Assembly (NCBI RefSeq): GCF_026212465.1
Contig: NC_080055.1
Location: 16,425,679 to 16,489,678 of the forward strand
Origin: Amaranthus tricolor
Lineage: Eukaryota > Streptophyta > Magnoliopsida > Caryophyllales > Amaranthaceae
DNA length: 64,000 bases
Direction of reading: 5' to 3'
The translations under genes were made by a program, and so were the position numbers. How positions within the stretch are numbered: position 1 is the stretch's first letter; every line of letters starts with the position of its first letter. The notes below the pieces were generated by a model, which saw only the letters and a list, made by a program, of their open reading frames with translations, did no database searches and was not told where the DNA came from. This document shows, in pieces, positions 18,263 through 29,800 of this stretch.

Positions 18263-18387
18263 CTGAAAAAATTTTAAAAAAAAGGACTTTTCCACGTGGA
18301 CGGTATTCTGGAAAATACTTTCCCAAATTAGGTAAAGTGGGAAATTTTTTTCTTAAACATTATTCTGGGAAATGTCTCTATTATATA

Positions 18388-19127
18388 TGAAAATGTAATG
18401 GAGAGAAAATCTGTTATAAGATGTAAGGGTATTGTCAAATAATATTATTATGTATTGTTTAATTTAAAGAGAGTTAAGTGAATAGCAAAAAAGGGGCAGA
18501 TATACATTGTCGTTGAAATATTCTCCAAAACACACTATCTTCAACCACCAACACAATAATCTTTCCACCACCACATAATCCACCGCAAATCAACCACTAG
18601 AGATTAAATCAAATACCAATTTTTATTATTTAACAATTAAAAAAAAAATCCTCTTTTTCAACAATTTAAAGAGGAATTATGAACCATAAACAGAAAATTC
18701 AAAACAAAAGAAAAATCCTCATTTGCTTTAAGCGAAAAAAACCTAATTTTGACAAAATAGGTAATTGAATAGTTAGAAATTTTAGGGATATATACTTTAC
18801 TTTTTTTTTTACTAGGATAATTTTAGTTTTTTGTTTTTTTTTTATTGATTTGAGATTTGAGATGTTAATAAGGGTTTTTGAAATCAAACTAACAAATTGA
18901 TAATGATAACTATACGAGTAAAACAACGAAGAAATAAAACATAAACTTCATGAAAATTAAGAGGGAAAGAAGAGCGGCTAACTATGCAATCACGTTTAAT
19001 CCACCATTAAAGAGCTAGAGAGGAGGAGAAAGATGAATTTGAAGATCTTGTTTACAGAAGATGCATAATTACAGAGAAGAAAAAAGATTTATTATCAGTC
19101 ACAATTCATTATAAATAAACAGGAGAT
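18388..19127. other. AT-rich spacer
   Basis: Homopolymer runs and short AT-rich stretches only. No gene, RNA or element terminus can be supported. Confidence 0.4.
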
Positions 19128-19474
19128 GTTTGGTATGAGAATATAAAATATAATAGAAAGAAAAATGATAAAGAGGAATAAGGGTAAGGGTATGGGTTGT
19201 AGTTATATGTTGTTTGGTATGAAAATATAAGGGAAACACTTAATTGATAATAAGAAGGGAATTTGTTATTTGACATAAATGGATGGTAACAAAGTAAGGA
19301 TATCCATTACCCTCAAAAAAGGGATTGTGCTAACCTAATATCAAACCAAACTAATATGTGGAGTAATGGTAATTGAATCCCTTATTTAATATTAAAAAAT
19401 TCATACCAAACACCCCTAAGAGTATCCATTACTCTGGTAATGGATTGGGTTAACACAATTTCATACCAAACAAC
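19128..19474. mobile_element. Nested pair of MITE-like elements sharing a GTTTGGTATGA terminus
   Basis: The motif gtttggtatga opens at 19129 and again at 19210. Its complement tcataccaaac closes near 19402-19412 and 19461-19471. This is the pattern of one small inverted-repeat element inside a relative. I find no clear target duplication, so the superfamily stays open. Confidence 0.45.
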
Positions 19475-19487
19475 AACTAATGTAATA

Positions 19488-19840
19488 TTTCCTCCATTTC
19501 TTAATGAAGCTTTCACAAGAAATGGTTATGAAAATTAGAAAAAGTAGAATCTTTTTAGACGTTGAATGTATTATTTTATTAAATAATAAGTTTGATGGAG
19601 GAAATGTGAGAATAATAAATATTAAGAAAAATATCAAAAGAAAGTTTGTGGAAAAAAAATATGAGAACCACAATTTATAAAAAAATATTTTTTTATAAAG
19701 TTAGTATAAAAATATTAAAATGAAGTCGTGGAGACTACAAGCTTTATTAAAATATTAAAATGAGGATAAATTAGATTATTTTAACAACAAATAAAACACT
19801 TAAAATAGCACATGAGAACTTCTTTAAGGAACGGAGGAAG
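19488..19840. mobile_element. Stowaway-like MITE with TA target duplication
   Basis: The left end tttcctccatttcttaatga and the complement of the right end, cttcctccgttccttaaaga, form terminal inverted repeats of about 30 bp. TA flanks both sides (19486-19487, 19841-19842). The CTCC-type terminus and TA duplication fit Stowaway elements of the Tc1/mariner superfamily. There is no coding capacity. Confidence 0.6.
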
Positions 19841-19864
19841 TAGTCTAGTGAATCTCTTACATTG

Positions 19865-19975
19865 ATTTTAAAACAAAGTAATCATTTACAATTTTAAAGT
19901 GATCAATTAAAAAAATAGATTAACTATATAGACTCGTTTGATGATGAGACAATCTTATATAAAATGAGCTGTAAA
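19865..19975. repeat. Second member of the GATCACTT/GTCTCA dispersed repeat
   Basis: It aligns with 13846-13945: aaagtgatca subrepeats, then attaaaaaaatag, ctcgt, gatgagac and a tgagctgt end. It is more diverged than the copy split by Tat. Confidence 0.45.
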
Positions 19976-20899
19976 TACTAATAATTTTTTTAAAAAAAAT
20001 GTATTAATTGTAATACTAAAGTATTTCATATTATAAAGATTACAAACTAGCGAAGATCACGTATATCATTATTGAAGAAATTAGAGAAGGCGATATTTAT
20101 GGCCAGATGTATCTGTGAAAGCATATATACTGTGAAAAACTTTTATGAAGCTATAAGAAACAACTTTCTTATGCAATAAGCGAGATTTGAGAACGAGGAA
20201 CGCGCCGATACTTAAAAAAAATATGGAAACGTTTGTGTGTTTTTTTTTATTCAACCAGATCCCCGTGTCCATATATTGCGATAAATTTATATTATTAATT
20301 AATCATAAAAATATTTAATATTAATTTTTATATGTGATGTAATATATTATAAAAATAATACATCCTCCGAACCAATTTAGTTGTCCAATTTGTTAGGGCA
20401 CGGTTATTAAGAGTGGTGTGGGGTTAGTTGGGTATTTTTAAGTGATTCGATTAATTGTTAATGATTTCCTCCTTTTACTTAATAAAGTAGATACAATTGA
20501 ATTTTGGAGAAAAAATTGGGTTTCACATTTCCAATAGAATTAATTGACATTAATACATTTCCGAGATTGTTATAATTAACAAACCATTAAACTACTTAAT
20601 TTAAAATTCAAAAAATTACATCAAATAAATTACAAAAACCATCAAAATCATAAAATAAACTAAGTCTTCAATTCTTTCTTGATTTCTTCAACGTCTTTTG
20701 AACGACAACTGAAAACGAACAACCTTCTCGCCACATGCACATGCGGATATTAAATCTTTCGTTGACTTCAGATTTTTTTAAAAAAAAAAAACACGGTATG
20801 CATTTAGTGTTCAAAATTAATTAAATAGCTACAAAAAATCTAAAGGTTTTGATTTTGAAAAGAAGCCATCAATGAAACTGGAATCCACATAAACCCACT
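19976..20899. other. AT-rich spacer with a MITE end fragment
   Basis: Near 20369 the sequence catcctccgaaccaattt resembles a Stowaway end, but I find no matching right end. Otherwise nothing can be supported. Confidence 0.35.
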
Positions 20900-21121
20900 A
20901 ATTATCAACAAACAGAGGAGCCAAGTAACATTACAGGAAGCACATCAGTAAGATATAAAGACTTCAAACCCAAATTTTTAGATTGGCGTCAACTTAAAAA
21001 AAAAACCTGCCAATCATCAAAAGTCAGAGGACCCAAGTAACATTACAAGAAGCACATCAGTGAGATCCAAAGACTTCAAACCCAAAATTTTAGAGGGGCG
21101 CCAACTTCAAAAAAAAATAGC
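20900..21121. repeat. Two-copy tandem repeat, period 111 bp
   Basis: The block starting gaggagccaagtaacattac (20915) recurs at 21026 as gaggacccaagtaacattac. About 80% or more identity continues through cttcaaacccaaa and ggcgccaactt. Its function is unknown. It is conserved in unit 2 at about 44611-44832. Confidence 0.7.
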
Positions 21122-21457
21122 GCTAATACAACACCACAAAACACCAAGATTATTGCATCTATATAATAAAAGCATTAAATAAAGAAGTCATCAACTCAAA
21201 TTAATTTTCACCAACCAACATTGAAGTACAATCATAGTTAAAAAAAAAAGAGCTAGATAAAGTCAACATTTAATAGTTTGGTTAATTTTAAATTTAAGAT
21301 AGCCTATCAAATAGTTGCTCTTTATTTTCGATTCGGTGTCAGTCTGTTTCAACATTTATCTATTCTGCAAACAAATCTAATCAATTTTATTATCGGTACA
21401 AAGTCATTTACTATAAATACTCATAAAGATCCAAATGAAATTAGTTTTCTAGTTATT

Positions 21458-21670
21458 CACTCTAAGAAATAGTCTATAATGGTATTTTTGAGAAATGTCA
21501 TTAGATCCTATATCGCGAAAACTTTAGTATTATTTTTTATTATTACTAAAGGGTCCAATAACTATCACTAAATCCACTATATATATATATACTATTAAAA
21601 ATTTGAAGTAGTGACATTTAAAATAATTATCGCTAAATATATTTCACTGAAAGTCAATTATGTTGTAGTG
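21458..21670. mobile_element. Short CACTA-like non-autonomous remnant
   Basis: The left end reads CACTCTAAGAAAT. The right end on the opposite strand reads CACTACAACATAAT, a CACTA-type terminus. The inside has atgtcattag and tagtgacattt motifs as internal repeats. The flanking triplets (att, tca) do not match, so this is tentative. Confidence 0.35.
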
Positions 21671-21819
21671 TCATATTTGTATTCAATCAAAACCATCAAA
21701 ATGAAGCATCAGATGACTTTTTTTGGGTGCCATTACTTGGATATGTTGACAATTTTATTTAAATAAATAATAGACATTACTATTCCCTTACTGAATACAA
21801 TTTTTAACTGACTGGTAGG

Positions 21820-23128
21820 TTCTTTCTAAGTCACCTAAACTCTAACAAAAAATAAATTCACTTACTTTCCAAATACAATTGAATATAGTAGGGTAGTAAG
21901 GTCCGTATCCACAGAGAGATGGGATTTGAGAAGGTTTTAGTATGATATGTGCTTTGGAAGATGAAATTAAAAAGGGGGGTTTTGATTTGTTTTTCTGAAA
22001 TAACTTCAACAAGCAACGAACCAAGTGAAATCAATAACAATGGTGTTTTCTAAAAATCAATGGAAAGGATATCTTGAGTTAAGTTGATTGTATACCTTCT
22101 TGTTTCTCATTGATCATTGAATACTTTACTTTAGAAATTCACTTTTACTACCTATTGTGAAGATGATTATACTTCTATTCTCCTTAAGTGTAGCTAAACA
22201 TCAAAATCAGTTTGAATGTAAAGTCCTTATGATTAGTTAATTCACTCCAATCAGAGAATAAATTCAATCCAACAATAGCTTTAAGAAAAGAGAATCAATA
22301 GGTTTGCTAAAGCTATTCAAGCAAATAGTTTTCAATCAAAATGAAAAGTTCATTTAGATTCTAATCATTCATAATCTGCATTCACAATTAGAACAAGTTG
22401 CTACCATTAATCTAAGTACAAAACTAACTGATTTTGCAAATAGATTTAGCATAAATGAATATTGCAATAATAAGAACAATGGTTGATTTCAAATTCAAGC
22501 AATATTCATAAGATTATAATAAGAACTTTTCAATAATCAAAAGTATATTAAGTAGAGGAATTCTTACAATGAGTAATTAGAAGTTTCCAATTAACCTTCC
22601 TCAAGAAATGAAAATTTAAGCTTGAAGCTCCATAACCATGGAAAATTAGAAATAAAGAAGAAGAAGAAGTATTTTAATGTAAAATTACAAGATGCCCCCA
22701 TTCCTAAGCTTTCTTTCCTATTTATAAATATTTGATGAAGCTTCTTGCCATTGGATTTGCTCATCATTCCTCTTTGCAAGTCGCCTCGCAAAACCCCTCT
22801 AAACATCCAATTGAAAATGAAAGCCGAAATGGGAAAAATGAAATAGCCGCCCAGCCTACAGACTGAACCCCGCACCCCGCGTAAAACTCCGCTGGCCGCG
22901 CATCTCAGTCTGATCCGATTCTTTGCTTTGCTTTGCTTCTTCTTCTTTTTCTTGAAACGATATATTTACACAATGACCTTCTAATAAAGTTAGAATTATC
23001 ATCTTAGAGAATTACATCAATAAAACTATTCTCTAAAGTAATTTCTCTAATTGTTATATATTTAAATCTAAATTCTACTTAATAAAATCGAAATTGAAAT
23101 GAAAAATACACAAAATAAGGTATTATCA
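21820..23128 (-). repeat. 3' LTR of the Athila-like element (inner limit approximate)
   Basis: On the minus strand it starts TGATAATACC directly after the PPT at 23128. The far end is placed near 21820-21840 after the conserved-looking tctgtggatacggacct and gtttaggtgact stretch. No second LTR is available to fix it. It contains a CpG-rich patch (22840-22910) within an AT-rich sequence. Confidence 0.6.
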
Positions 23129-23145
23129 AATTCCCCCACATTTGA
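23129..23145 (-). other. Polypurine tract of the Athila-like element
   Basis: The minus strand reads AAATGTGGGGGAATT immediately before the TGATAATA start of the LTR. A similar GTGGGGGA run lies at 23709-23716, right after the accessory gene. Confidence 0.65.
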
Positions 23146-23404
23146 ATCTTACTCGCGCTCGAGTAAGTCCCAAAATGATAAATCATATCCCAAAGTAGTA
23201 ATCCCAAAAGAATTTATCAACCAAAAGAATTTTAAGCTTTAAAAAGAAATGGCACTCTCATGAAAAACTTACAAATTGAATCCTTGAAATACTTTTGCAT
23301 AGTTGTTGCTTCCTTCTTGCATGAGTAGAGAGCTTCAGTACGTGCTTGAACTGGAGATGTTGGTGTTCTTTCTTCCTCTCTTTTCTTTTATCTCTCAATT
23401 CATT

Positions 23405-23600
23405 TTGCCTAAGCGCCCTTTCAAGTTTTCACCTAGCCGCTCTTTTACCTCATTTTCTCTCTTTTTTTTTTGTCTCACTACTCACTTACATAGCCTCTTG
23501 TTTTTGCCTAAGTACCTTTACGGGTTTTCACTTACCGAGGCCCGCTAACTTTTGCCTAGGTGCCCACCCTTGTGGGTTTTCACCTAACTGGGATTTCATT
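23405..23600. repeat. Degenerate GCCTAAGxxCC / GGGTTTTCACCTA minisatellite in the Athila 3' region
   Basis: Three imperfect copies are visible near 23408, 23508 and 23550: tgcctaagcgccc...gttttcacctagcc, tgcctaagtacc...gggttttcacttacc and tgcctaggtgccc...gggttttcacctaac. The last can fold as a hairpin (AGGTG...CACCT with CCCAC/GTGGG inside). Short runs of T separate them. Confidence 0.6.
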
Positions 23601-23736
23601 CTTTTTTCTTTTTTTTTTTTTCAAATTACAAGAAAATATAACATGAAAGGATTAAATAACAATGATTGAAAAGAAAAAGTACTAAAAAGCTTGAATATGT
23701 ACACATCCTCCCCCACAGTAATTTGGAGCATTGTCC

Positions 23737-24970
23737 TCAATGATTCCTGCTATGTGCCCTCCTTAAGGCACGTTGCTCCCTTTGCCTTTCAAGATTCGCT
23801 TGGATGGAGGGTGTTGGGTCTGTGTATGATGGATGTTCAGACACAAAGAAGTTATTCATGGCGAAAACCATGTTGGTCATCGAATACATTGTGTCCTCCA
23901 AATAATCACCTTGTTGTTGTAGCTCATTAAGTTGAGCCCCAAATGCAAGTTGTGCATCCTCCATGGAAGCCATCCTAACTTCCATACTTGCATAGAAATC
24001 TTGGGGCTGCTATGGAATTAGAGGTTCGGGTGCTACAATTCTCCCATATTCCTCTTCAACACCGGCTTTATAGTGCTCATCCGGTGGTAGGTAAAGTTGG
24101 GCAGAGGTTGTATGTTCTGTAATCATTGTGCGCTCTTGAGGGAGTACCATGTATTTGATATTATTTGCCCCAAAAAGCCAAACATATGAATCTCCTACAG
24201 GTGGACTCCACAACATGAATGCCCTCTTTAATGCATCGAGGTTATAAAGGTAGGAAGGGAAATGATCATAGTCATTTGGGGTTCCTAAGGTTTTTAAAAT
24301 TTTGTTTCCATCTTCATCTATAGGGACCTCAATGCCTAGATGTGACGCTAACACGGTGACCATCCCTCCCATTCTGATGTTTCCTTTGTACTTCTTGCCC
24401 AACTCAATGCAATTTGAAACCCAAATATTTACCCAATCTGGACATCCTACCCCTTGGGGGTGTCATTGCCCACAAACATTTTAAGTCAAACTTAGGTATG
24501 TTTGTGGGTTCCCCATGACAAAAGATTGTGGCATTAAGAAACCGGTTGATGAATCTCAATACTGGATGAGGTATATGACTGTTTTTGCATTTGTTGTTCC
24601 ATCTTTGACCATGAGTTATGTGACTCCAAAATATGCCCTCATTGTATCCTTCACAAGTATTAAAGTTAGAGTCATACTCATAATCCCACCCAAAAGCTTC
24701 TTTCACTTCCTCAAAATACATGGAATATTCTTCATCATTTAAGTGAAAAGTGATGAAAGGACCTTCCTCATCTTCTCTCTTTTCCAAAGTTGAGAGAAAT
24801 TCTAGAGTGTACCTTAGGTAGGTTGGGGCACCCACTTGAAGGAACCATTTTCCCAAGCAATTGTTCAATGGGTTTCATCAAACCTAAGGTTTCTAGACTT
24901 TGTATGCAAGCAAACTTTATCTCTAATATTTGTCTATTTCCTGAATCAAGTCTCCCCCATCGTATTTTGG
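23737..24970 (-). pseudogene. Athila ORF1-type accessory gene, unit 1 (broken)
   Basis: The gene lies between pol and the 3' LTR on the minus strand. Residues such as GAPTYLRYTLEFLSTLE, ITFHLNDEEYSMYFEEVK and HPVLRFINRFLNATIF match the plant Athila ORF1 family as I know it. Breaks seen: an 11-bp deletion near 24843, absent from unit 2, shifts the frame at the start of the domain. A frameshift near 24430, shared by both units, shifts it before ELGKKYKGN. An in-frame TAG at 24010-24012 precedes a C-terminal piece rich in Gln/Glu/Met that ends at 23737. A GTGGGGGA tract follows. The role of this family is not established; it occupies the env-like position. Confidence 0.7.
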
Positions 24971-25057
24971 CATTGTCATCAAGGTTCAGAAGCCCTAAGG
25001 ATTTGATTCACATTTGGGTTTGATGTGGAAGCACCTGTTCTTCTCACTAGTGGAAAA

Positions 25058-25285
25058 AAATGTATTTGCTGCTCATCATTTGCTGCGATTTTTGTGTATT
25101 GGCAGCAAAAAATAGGAAAATGGATCAGAAAAAAAAATATTAATTGCTGCGGTTTTCCAATTAACCGCAGCAAATAACCCTTCAAACTACATTAATTGCT
25201 CCGGTTTTGCCTGAACCGCAGCAAATAACTCTTCAAAAATATATTAATTGCTCCGGTTTTGATTAAACCGCAGCAAATGACCGTT
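25058..25285. repeat. Left subterminal repeats of the CACTA element
   Basis: Pairs of TTGCT(G/C)CGGTTTT and AACCGCAGCAAAT face each other near 25060-25110, 25144-25172, 25195-25228 and 25245-25278. Each pair forms a hairpin-capable unit about 50-55 bp apart. Confidence 0.75.
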
Positions 25286-26424
25286 GGAAAATTTTCTTAA
25301 AAACCCGCCAGTTTCTTTTTTCACAAATCCCTTAGCTTCTCAAATACGTATTACAGTACTTTGTTTTGTTCCTCATTGAAAAAACGCTTCAATTTCATCT
25401 TCATTTGCTTCATTCCTCTTCTTCATCTTCACAAACGTATAAGATTAAGCATCAAGATTTGTGTTCGTTTCTTGTGTTCATCTTCATTTTCACAAACCCA
25501 GAAATCAATTTTCGTCTTGTTCATCATTCTTGCTGCTGTTCATCTTCACAAACGGTTTCTGAAGGTAAATCCTTGCTGCTGTTCTTGTTCATCATCAAAC
25601 TTCAAACTTCGAATTTTCATAAACCCCTTACTATTCTTCTACTGTGTTCTTGTTCATCATCATCATCATTCTTCAATCATACTTAATGTGAATGGGATGT
25701 ACGGGGCATAATGATAATAATCACATACATGATGCCTTAAAAATCACCTCTTTGTTCTAGTTTTTTTATCGTCATCATGAATTGAAAATCAATTAATATC
25801 ACAAAAATAAAAGACAAAAATTCATCTTCAAAACTCACGAATTTAGTAATTTAGTTAAAAATGTGGTTTGTTAATTAATTATTTGCATATTTAGTAATTA
25901 TTTGTGAATGTGGTTTGTGTGTGGTTTGTAAATTAGGTTTAAATTTGTCATATTTTATGAATGTCTATGTTGTTGTTGTTTTTAAGTTTTAAATTTATCA
26001 TATATATCATTTTTTTTTTGTATTTTTAAGTAATTTCTTCATTTTATTAATGAATGTGTGAGGTCTTTAAGTTTTAAATTTATCGTAATTTTTTTTCTAG
26101 TTTGTAAATTAGGTTTAATTAGGGTTATTGTTTATGGTTAAATGAATGAGTTGTTGATATGAATGTTAATTAGTTGTCCAAGTTTATGAATATGATTTTA
26201 TTTTTATTGTTTTTATATGTTGTTAATATATATAAATATTAATTATGGTTACTACAATAAACATCATTTGGACAGTTTAAAAAACATTGTGTTATTATTT
26301 GGGTTAATTAGTGTTAAATGAATGATTATTACTTAATTTTGTGGTCAGTTAGAGTTCGTTAAGTATATATGTTTAAAAGTTGTGTATTAATTTTGTTTTG
26401 AATCAATTAATCAGACTAATTAGG
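25286..26424. other. CACTA 5' leader region
   Basis: A CT-rich stretch (25320-25690) resembles a plant 5' UTR. It is followed by AT-rich DNA that could be a leader intron before the ATG at 26425. No reading frame here belongs to a known family; the frames across the CTT/CAT repeats are low-complexity. Confidence 0.4.
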
Positions 26425-26862
26425 ATGACAAAAGATCGTTCTTGGATGTATGGAAGCATTGAATCGTCGGAATTTATTAATGGCGTATTAGAATTTTGTA
26501 GTATTGCGGTTGAACATCAAGTTAGGAGGGGGGGAGTTGGTTTTTATTGCCCATGTGTCAGTTGTGGCAATGTATCAAAGGTATATAGTGTTGATATCCT
26601 TAGGGAGCACATACTTCGACGTGGGTCTAGGCCTCAATATCATGTTTGGGTTTGGCATGGTGAGGAGGGAGTTTACAAAGAGAAAAGTGTTGTTGAGGAC
26701 GTCAATAATGTGGCCGATGTCAATGAGGATGTAGTAGATCATGTTGATGGGAATAAGACAGATGAAGAGAATGTCGATGAAGATGTGGATCGTGTTGATG
26801 AGATGATGGAGGGAGTCGAGGATGAGTTAGGAAAATGTCCTCGTGTTTTTGTGACTTGTTGA
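26425..26862 (+). CDS. CACTA transposase N-terminal part (transposase-associated domain)
   Basis: I start at the ATG of MTKDRSWMYGS, preferred over the TTG-initiated extension. The segment has the Transpos_assoc signature found before TNP2: W-M-Y near the start, GVGFYCPCVSCGN and HILRRG...YHVWVWHGE. An acidic linker with many Asp/Glu/Val follows. A frame change near 26840-26862 cuts it from the next part, where the sequence resumes as CDLLTEASQKPLYPGC. In a live element these would be one protein. Confidence 0.7.
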   Translation: MTKDRSWMYGSIESSEFINGVLEFCSIAVEHQVRRGGVGFYCPCVSCGNVSKVYSVDILREHILRRGSRPQYHVWVWHGEEGVYKEKSVVEDVNNVADVNEDVVDHVDGNKTDEENVDEDVDRVDEMMEGVEDELGKCPRVFVTC

Positions 26863-28040
26863 CAGAGGCTTCTCAAAAGCCTTTGTACCCTGGATGTACA
26901 AAGTTCACCAAACTAACAGCAGTGTTGACAATTTTCAACATTAAGTCAAAGTTCAATTGGAGTGACGCTAGTTTCACAATGTTATTAGAAGCATTAGGTG
27001 AGATGCTTCCCGAGGGAAATGAACTTCCAAAGTCGACATATTATGCCAAAAAGCTCATGTGTCCTTTCGGCTTAGAGTACCAGAAGATTCATGCGTGTCC
27101 GAATGATTGTGTGTTGTATCGGAATGAAAACGAGAACTTAGAAGAGTGTCCTAGGTGTAGGTTATCGCGCTACAAGCGTAAAGGGGATCGGGATGCTAAA
27201 AGGCCCCCGGCTAAGGTATTGTGGTATCTTCCAATAATACCTAGATTCAAGCGCTTGTTTTCTATAAAGAAAAATGCGTTAAATTTGAGGTGACATGCAG
27301 ATAGGGTAAAGAAAGGTCACTTGCTCACACATCCATCTGATTCTCCGGAGTAGAAGAGTATTGATAGGTTGCATAAGACTTTTGGGGATGAGGTTCGTAA
27401 TTTAAGGCTCAGACTGTGTACGGATGGAATGAACCGATTCGGCAATCTTAGTTCTCAACATAGTACTTGGCCGGTACTTTTAGTGATCTATAATTTGCCA
27501 CCTTGGTTGTGTATGAAGCGTAAGTACATAATGCTTTCGCTTCTTATCTCGGGTCCTAAACAACCTGTCAATGACATAGATGTGTATCTTGCACCTCTCG
27601 TTGAGGATTTGAGAAAAATGTGGGATGAAGGCATTTCAGTGTTTGATGCATATGGTAATGAGGAGTTTACCTTGCGTGCAATGCTTTTATGCACCGTTAA
27701 TGATTTTCCAGCATATGGCAACTTATCGGGGTATAAGAACAAAGGGAAGAAAGCATGCCCGATATGTATCGATGACATGGAATCCACGTGGATTCCTAAG
27801 TGCAAACACGTATTAATGCATCATCGAAAGTTCCTCCCATGAGACCACCAATATCGTAAGAAGAAGAAGTTGTTCAAAGGGGAGGTTGAGGACCGTGTAA
27901 CTCGTCGACCGTTGACCGGTTATGAGGTTTATGAACAGGTTAAGGGAGTTGAGACTGTATTTGGTAAAATGGGGCAAGTGCAAGGGGATGAATACCGATT
28001 ATGGAAAAAAGAATCAATCTTTTGGAAGGTTCCATATTAG
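26863..28040 (+). pseudogene. CACTA TNP2 transposase core (Transposase_21), nonsense-ridden
   Basis: The conserved family blocks are visible in one frame: KSKFNWSDASFTMLLEAL, LPKSTYYAKKLM, HACPNDCVLYR, then TDGMNRFGNLSSQHSTWPVL, NLPPWLCMKRKYIMLSLLIS, DVYLAPLVEDLRKMW and GKKACPICIDD. This is the catalytic half of TNP2. In-frame stops lie at 27291-27293 (TGA), 27351-27353 (TAG), 27840-27842 (TGA) and 28038-28040 (TAG). Three stand where the family has Trp and one where it has Arg, consistent with C-to-T or G-to-A decay. All are present in unit 2. Confidence 0.82.
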
Positions 28041-29582
28041 GGAGATCTACATGTTAGGCATTGTCTTAACGTTATGCATATAGAGAAAATTGTATGCGAT
28101 GCCATACTCGGGACTCTCATGAACATTACGGGTAAGACAAAGGATGTTAGGGCCGTGCGAGATTGGTTTAAATGTAAGGGTCTTCGTCCGGAGTTGTGGG
28201 CACATGTTAAGGTGAGTAAGAAAAGAAATAGAGCTGATGAAGTTGGTGGCATTAAGAAGAAGATGAGTAATGACAAAGTTTATTTGCCTCCAGCCTTCTA
28301 CACATTGTCCAAAGCAGAGAAGCGGACATTTTGTGTGTGTTTGTATGGCATTAAGGTTCCGTCTAGGTACTCATCCAACATGAAGAGATTTGTGAGCCTA
28401 AATGGTGAGCTGAAGTTGGGAAGCATGAAATCTCACGATTGCCATGTAATGATGCAAGTGTTCTTACCAATTCCAATCCGTGGAATACTGCCAAAACATG
28501 TGAGATATGCTATTACCGAGCTACGTTCGTTCTTCAACACAATTTGTAGTAAAGTTCTTAATCCCTTTAAACTTGATGCACTTCAACTCGACGTGATTGT
28601 AACTTTATGCAAGTTTGAGATGTATTTTCCACCTTCTTTCTTTGACATAATGGTTCATCTTATTGTCCACCTCGTTCGTGAGATCAAGCTTTTGGGTCCA
28701 GTTTTTTTAAGGTGGTGTTATACTTTTGAAAGACACATGTGTGTTTTACAAAACAAGGTGAGGAATCCAGCACAACCCGAGGGGAGTATGATTCAAGGCA
28801 CTATGAGTGATGAGATTAGTAACTTTATAGCCGAGTATTTGGCCATGGCAAAGCCTATTGGACTTCCCACCTCCAGACATGAAGGAAGGCTTGAGGGAAA
28901 AGGAACAATTGGCTCCAAATCGGTCACACCTCCTCGAGAAAGCCTTCTACAAGCACACTAGTATGGGTTGCATTATATTTCGAAAGTTCATCCTTTTTTG
29001 AGTGAACATTTTGATATATTGCGCGCAAAACATCCTTTTAAAGGGGATAGGGCATTGATGCAGTTGCATAACAAGACGTTTATTAATTGGTTTCGTAATC
29101 GAGTAATATGCGAAGAACTCAAGGGTGTATCCGAAATTGTTAAGCGGTTAGCTTTTGGTCCTTGTGATGATGTCAACAAATATGAGGGTTACGATATCAA
29201 TGGCTTCACATTTTGGACTGAGGGTAAAGACAAGAAGTCATCGTATCTACAGAATAGTGGGGTTTCTATTTTGGTGTCATCTACATTTTACGCGAGTGCG
29301 AAGGATCAAGCGCTGGTTGATGCTAAATTGGTATACTACGGGCAGGTACATGAAATATGGGAGCTTTGCTACTCTACTTTCAATATTGGTCTTTTCAAAT
29401 GTAAGTGGGTCGATAATAATCGACGATGCATAAAAAATGACGACCCTTGTGGATTCACTCTTGTAGACTTAGCTCATTTGCGTGATAGTGAGGAGCCATT
29501 CATACTAGCCACACAAGCCAAGCAAGTATTCTACATTGTAGACCCGTCTGATAATAATTTGGTATACCCGTCTGATAAATAA
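28041..29582 (+). pseudogene. CACTA transposase C-terminal part (DUF4218 and DUF4216 regions)
   Basis: The same frame continues with LNVMHIEKIVCDAILGTL and then the DUF4218-like blocks LPIPIRGILPKHVRYAI and MYFPPSFFDIMVHLIVHL. After a TAG at 28959-28961 comes the DUF4216-like end: STFYASAKDQALVDAKLVYY, IWELCYSTF, KCKWVD and FILATQAKQVFYIVDP. The natural stop is at 29580-29582. These domains usually follow TNP2 in plant CACTA transposases, so gene order is normal. Confidence 0.78.
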
Positions 29583-29589
29583 TGCCCAC

Positions 29590-29800
29590 TTATTTGCTGC
29601 AGTTTTGCCTCTGACCACAGCAAATACTTCTCCTTATTTGCTGCGGTTTCGCCTCTGACCGTAGCAAATAATGTCCTTTTTTGCTGCGGTTTTTAACCGC
29701 AGCATTTAAAGTAGGACATTTGCTGCTATCACTATTGCTGGGGGCCAAAACCGCAGCAAATAATGGCCAAAAAACCGCAGCAAACGAGGTTTTTTCCACT
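29590..29800. repeat. Right subterminal repeats of the CACTA element
   Basis: TTTGCTGCGGTTT and AACCGCAGCAAAT copies (some with single changes, such as ttgctgcagttt and accgtagcaaat) lie near 29594, 29635, 29680, 29720, 29750 and 29770. They form facing pairs that mirror the left end. Confidence 0.75.

Larger units (their letters stand above)
14728..18378. mobile_element. Mutator-like element (MULE) carrying a PMD gene
   Basis: The ends begin GAGTCTTTTCCC on the left and, reverse complemented, GAGACATTTCCC on the right. The similarity continues imperfectly for about 100 bp (cccacttta..., ...aataccgtccacgt). The same 9-bp sequence, tattatata, flanks both ends (14719-14727, 18379-18387). A 9-bp duplication is the Mutator superfamily signature. 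The body holds a plant mobile domain gene and subterminal palindrome arrays. No MURA transposase core is present, so it should be non-autonomous. The duplicated block starts inside it at 17765, and a partial second copy of the right end is at 41475-42088. Confidence 0.85.

Noticed and set aside
20081..20272. Short minus-strand ORF in the spacer, also at 43792-43983
   Set aside because: AT-rich, no family, conserved only because of the tandem duplication.
23303..23669. Plus-strand hydrophobic ORFs in the Athila 3' region
   Set aside because: They arise from T-rich runs and the GCCTA minisatellite; no start context and a TE non-coding position.
25361..25711. Overlapping ORFs rich in Ser/His/Phe at the CACTA 5' leader (and the copy at 49082-49432)
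   Set aside because: They come from CTT/CAT/TTC repeats typical of a 5' UTR and lie before the transposase start.
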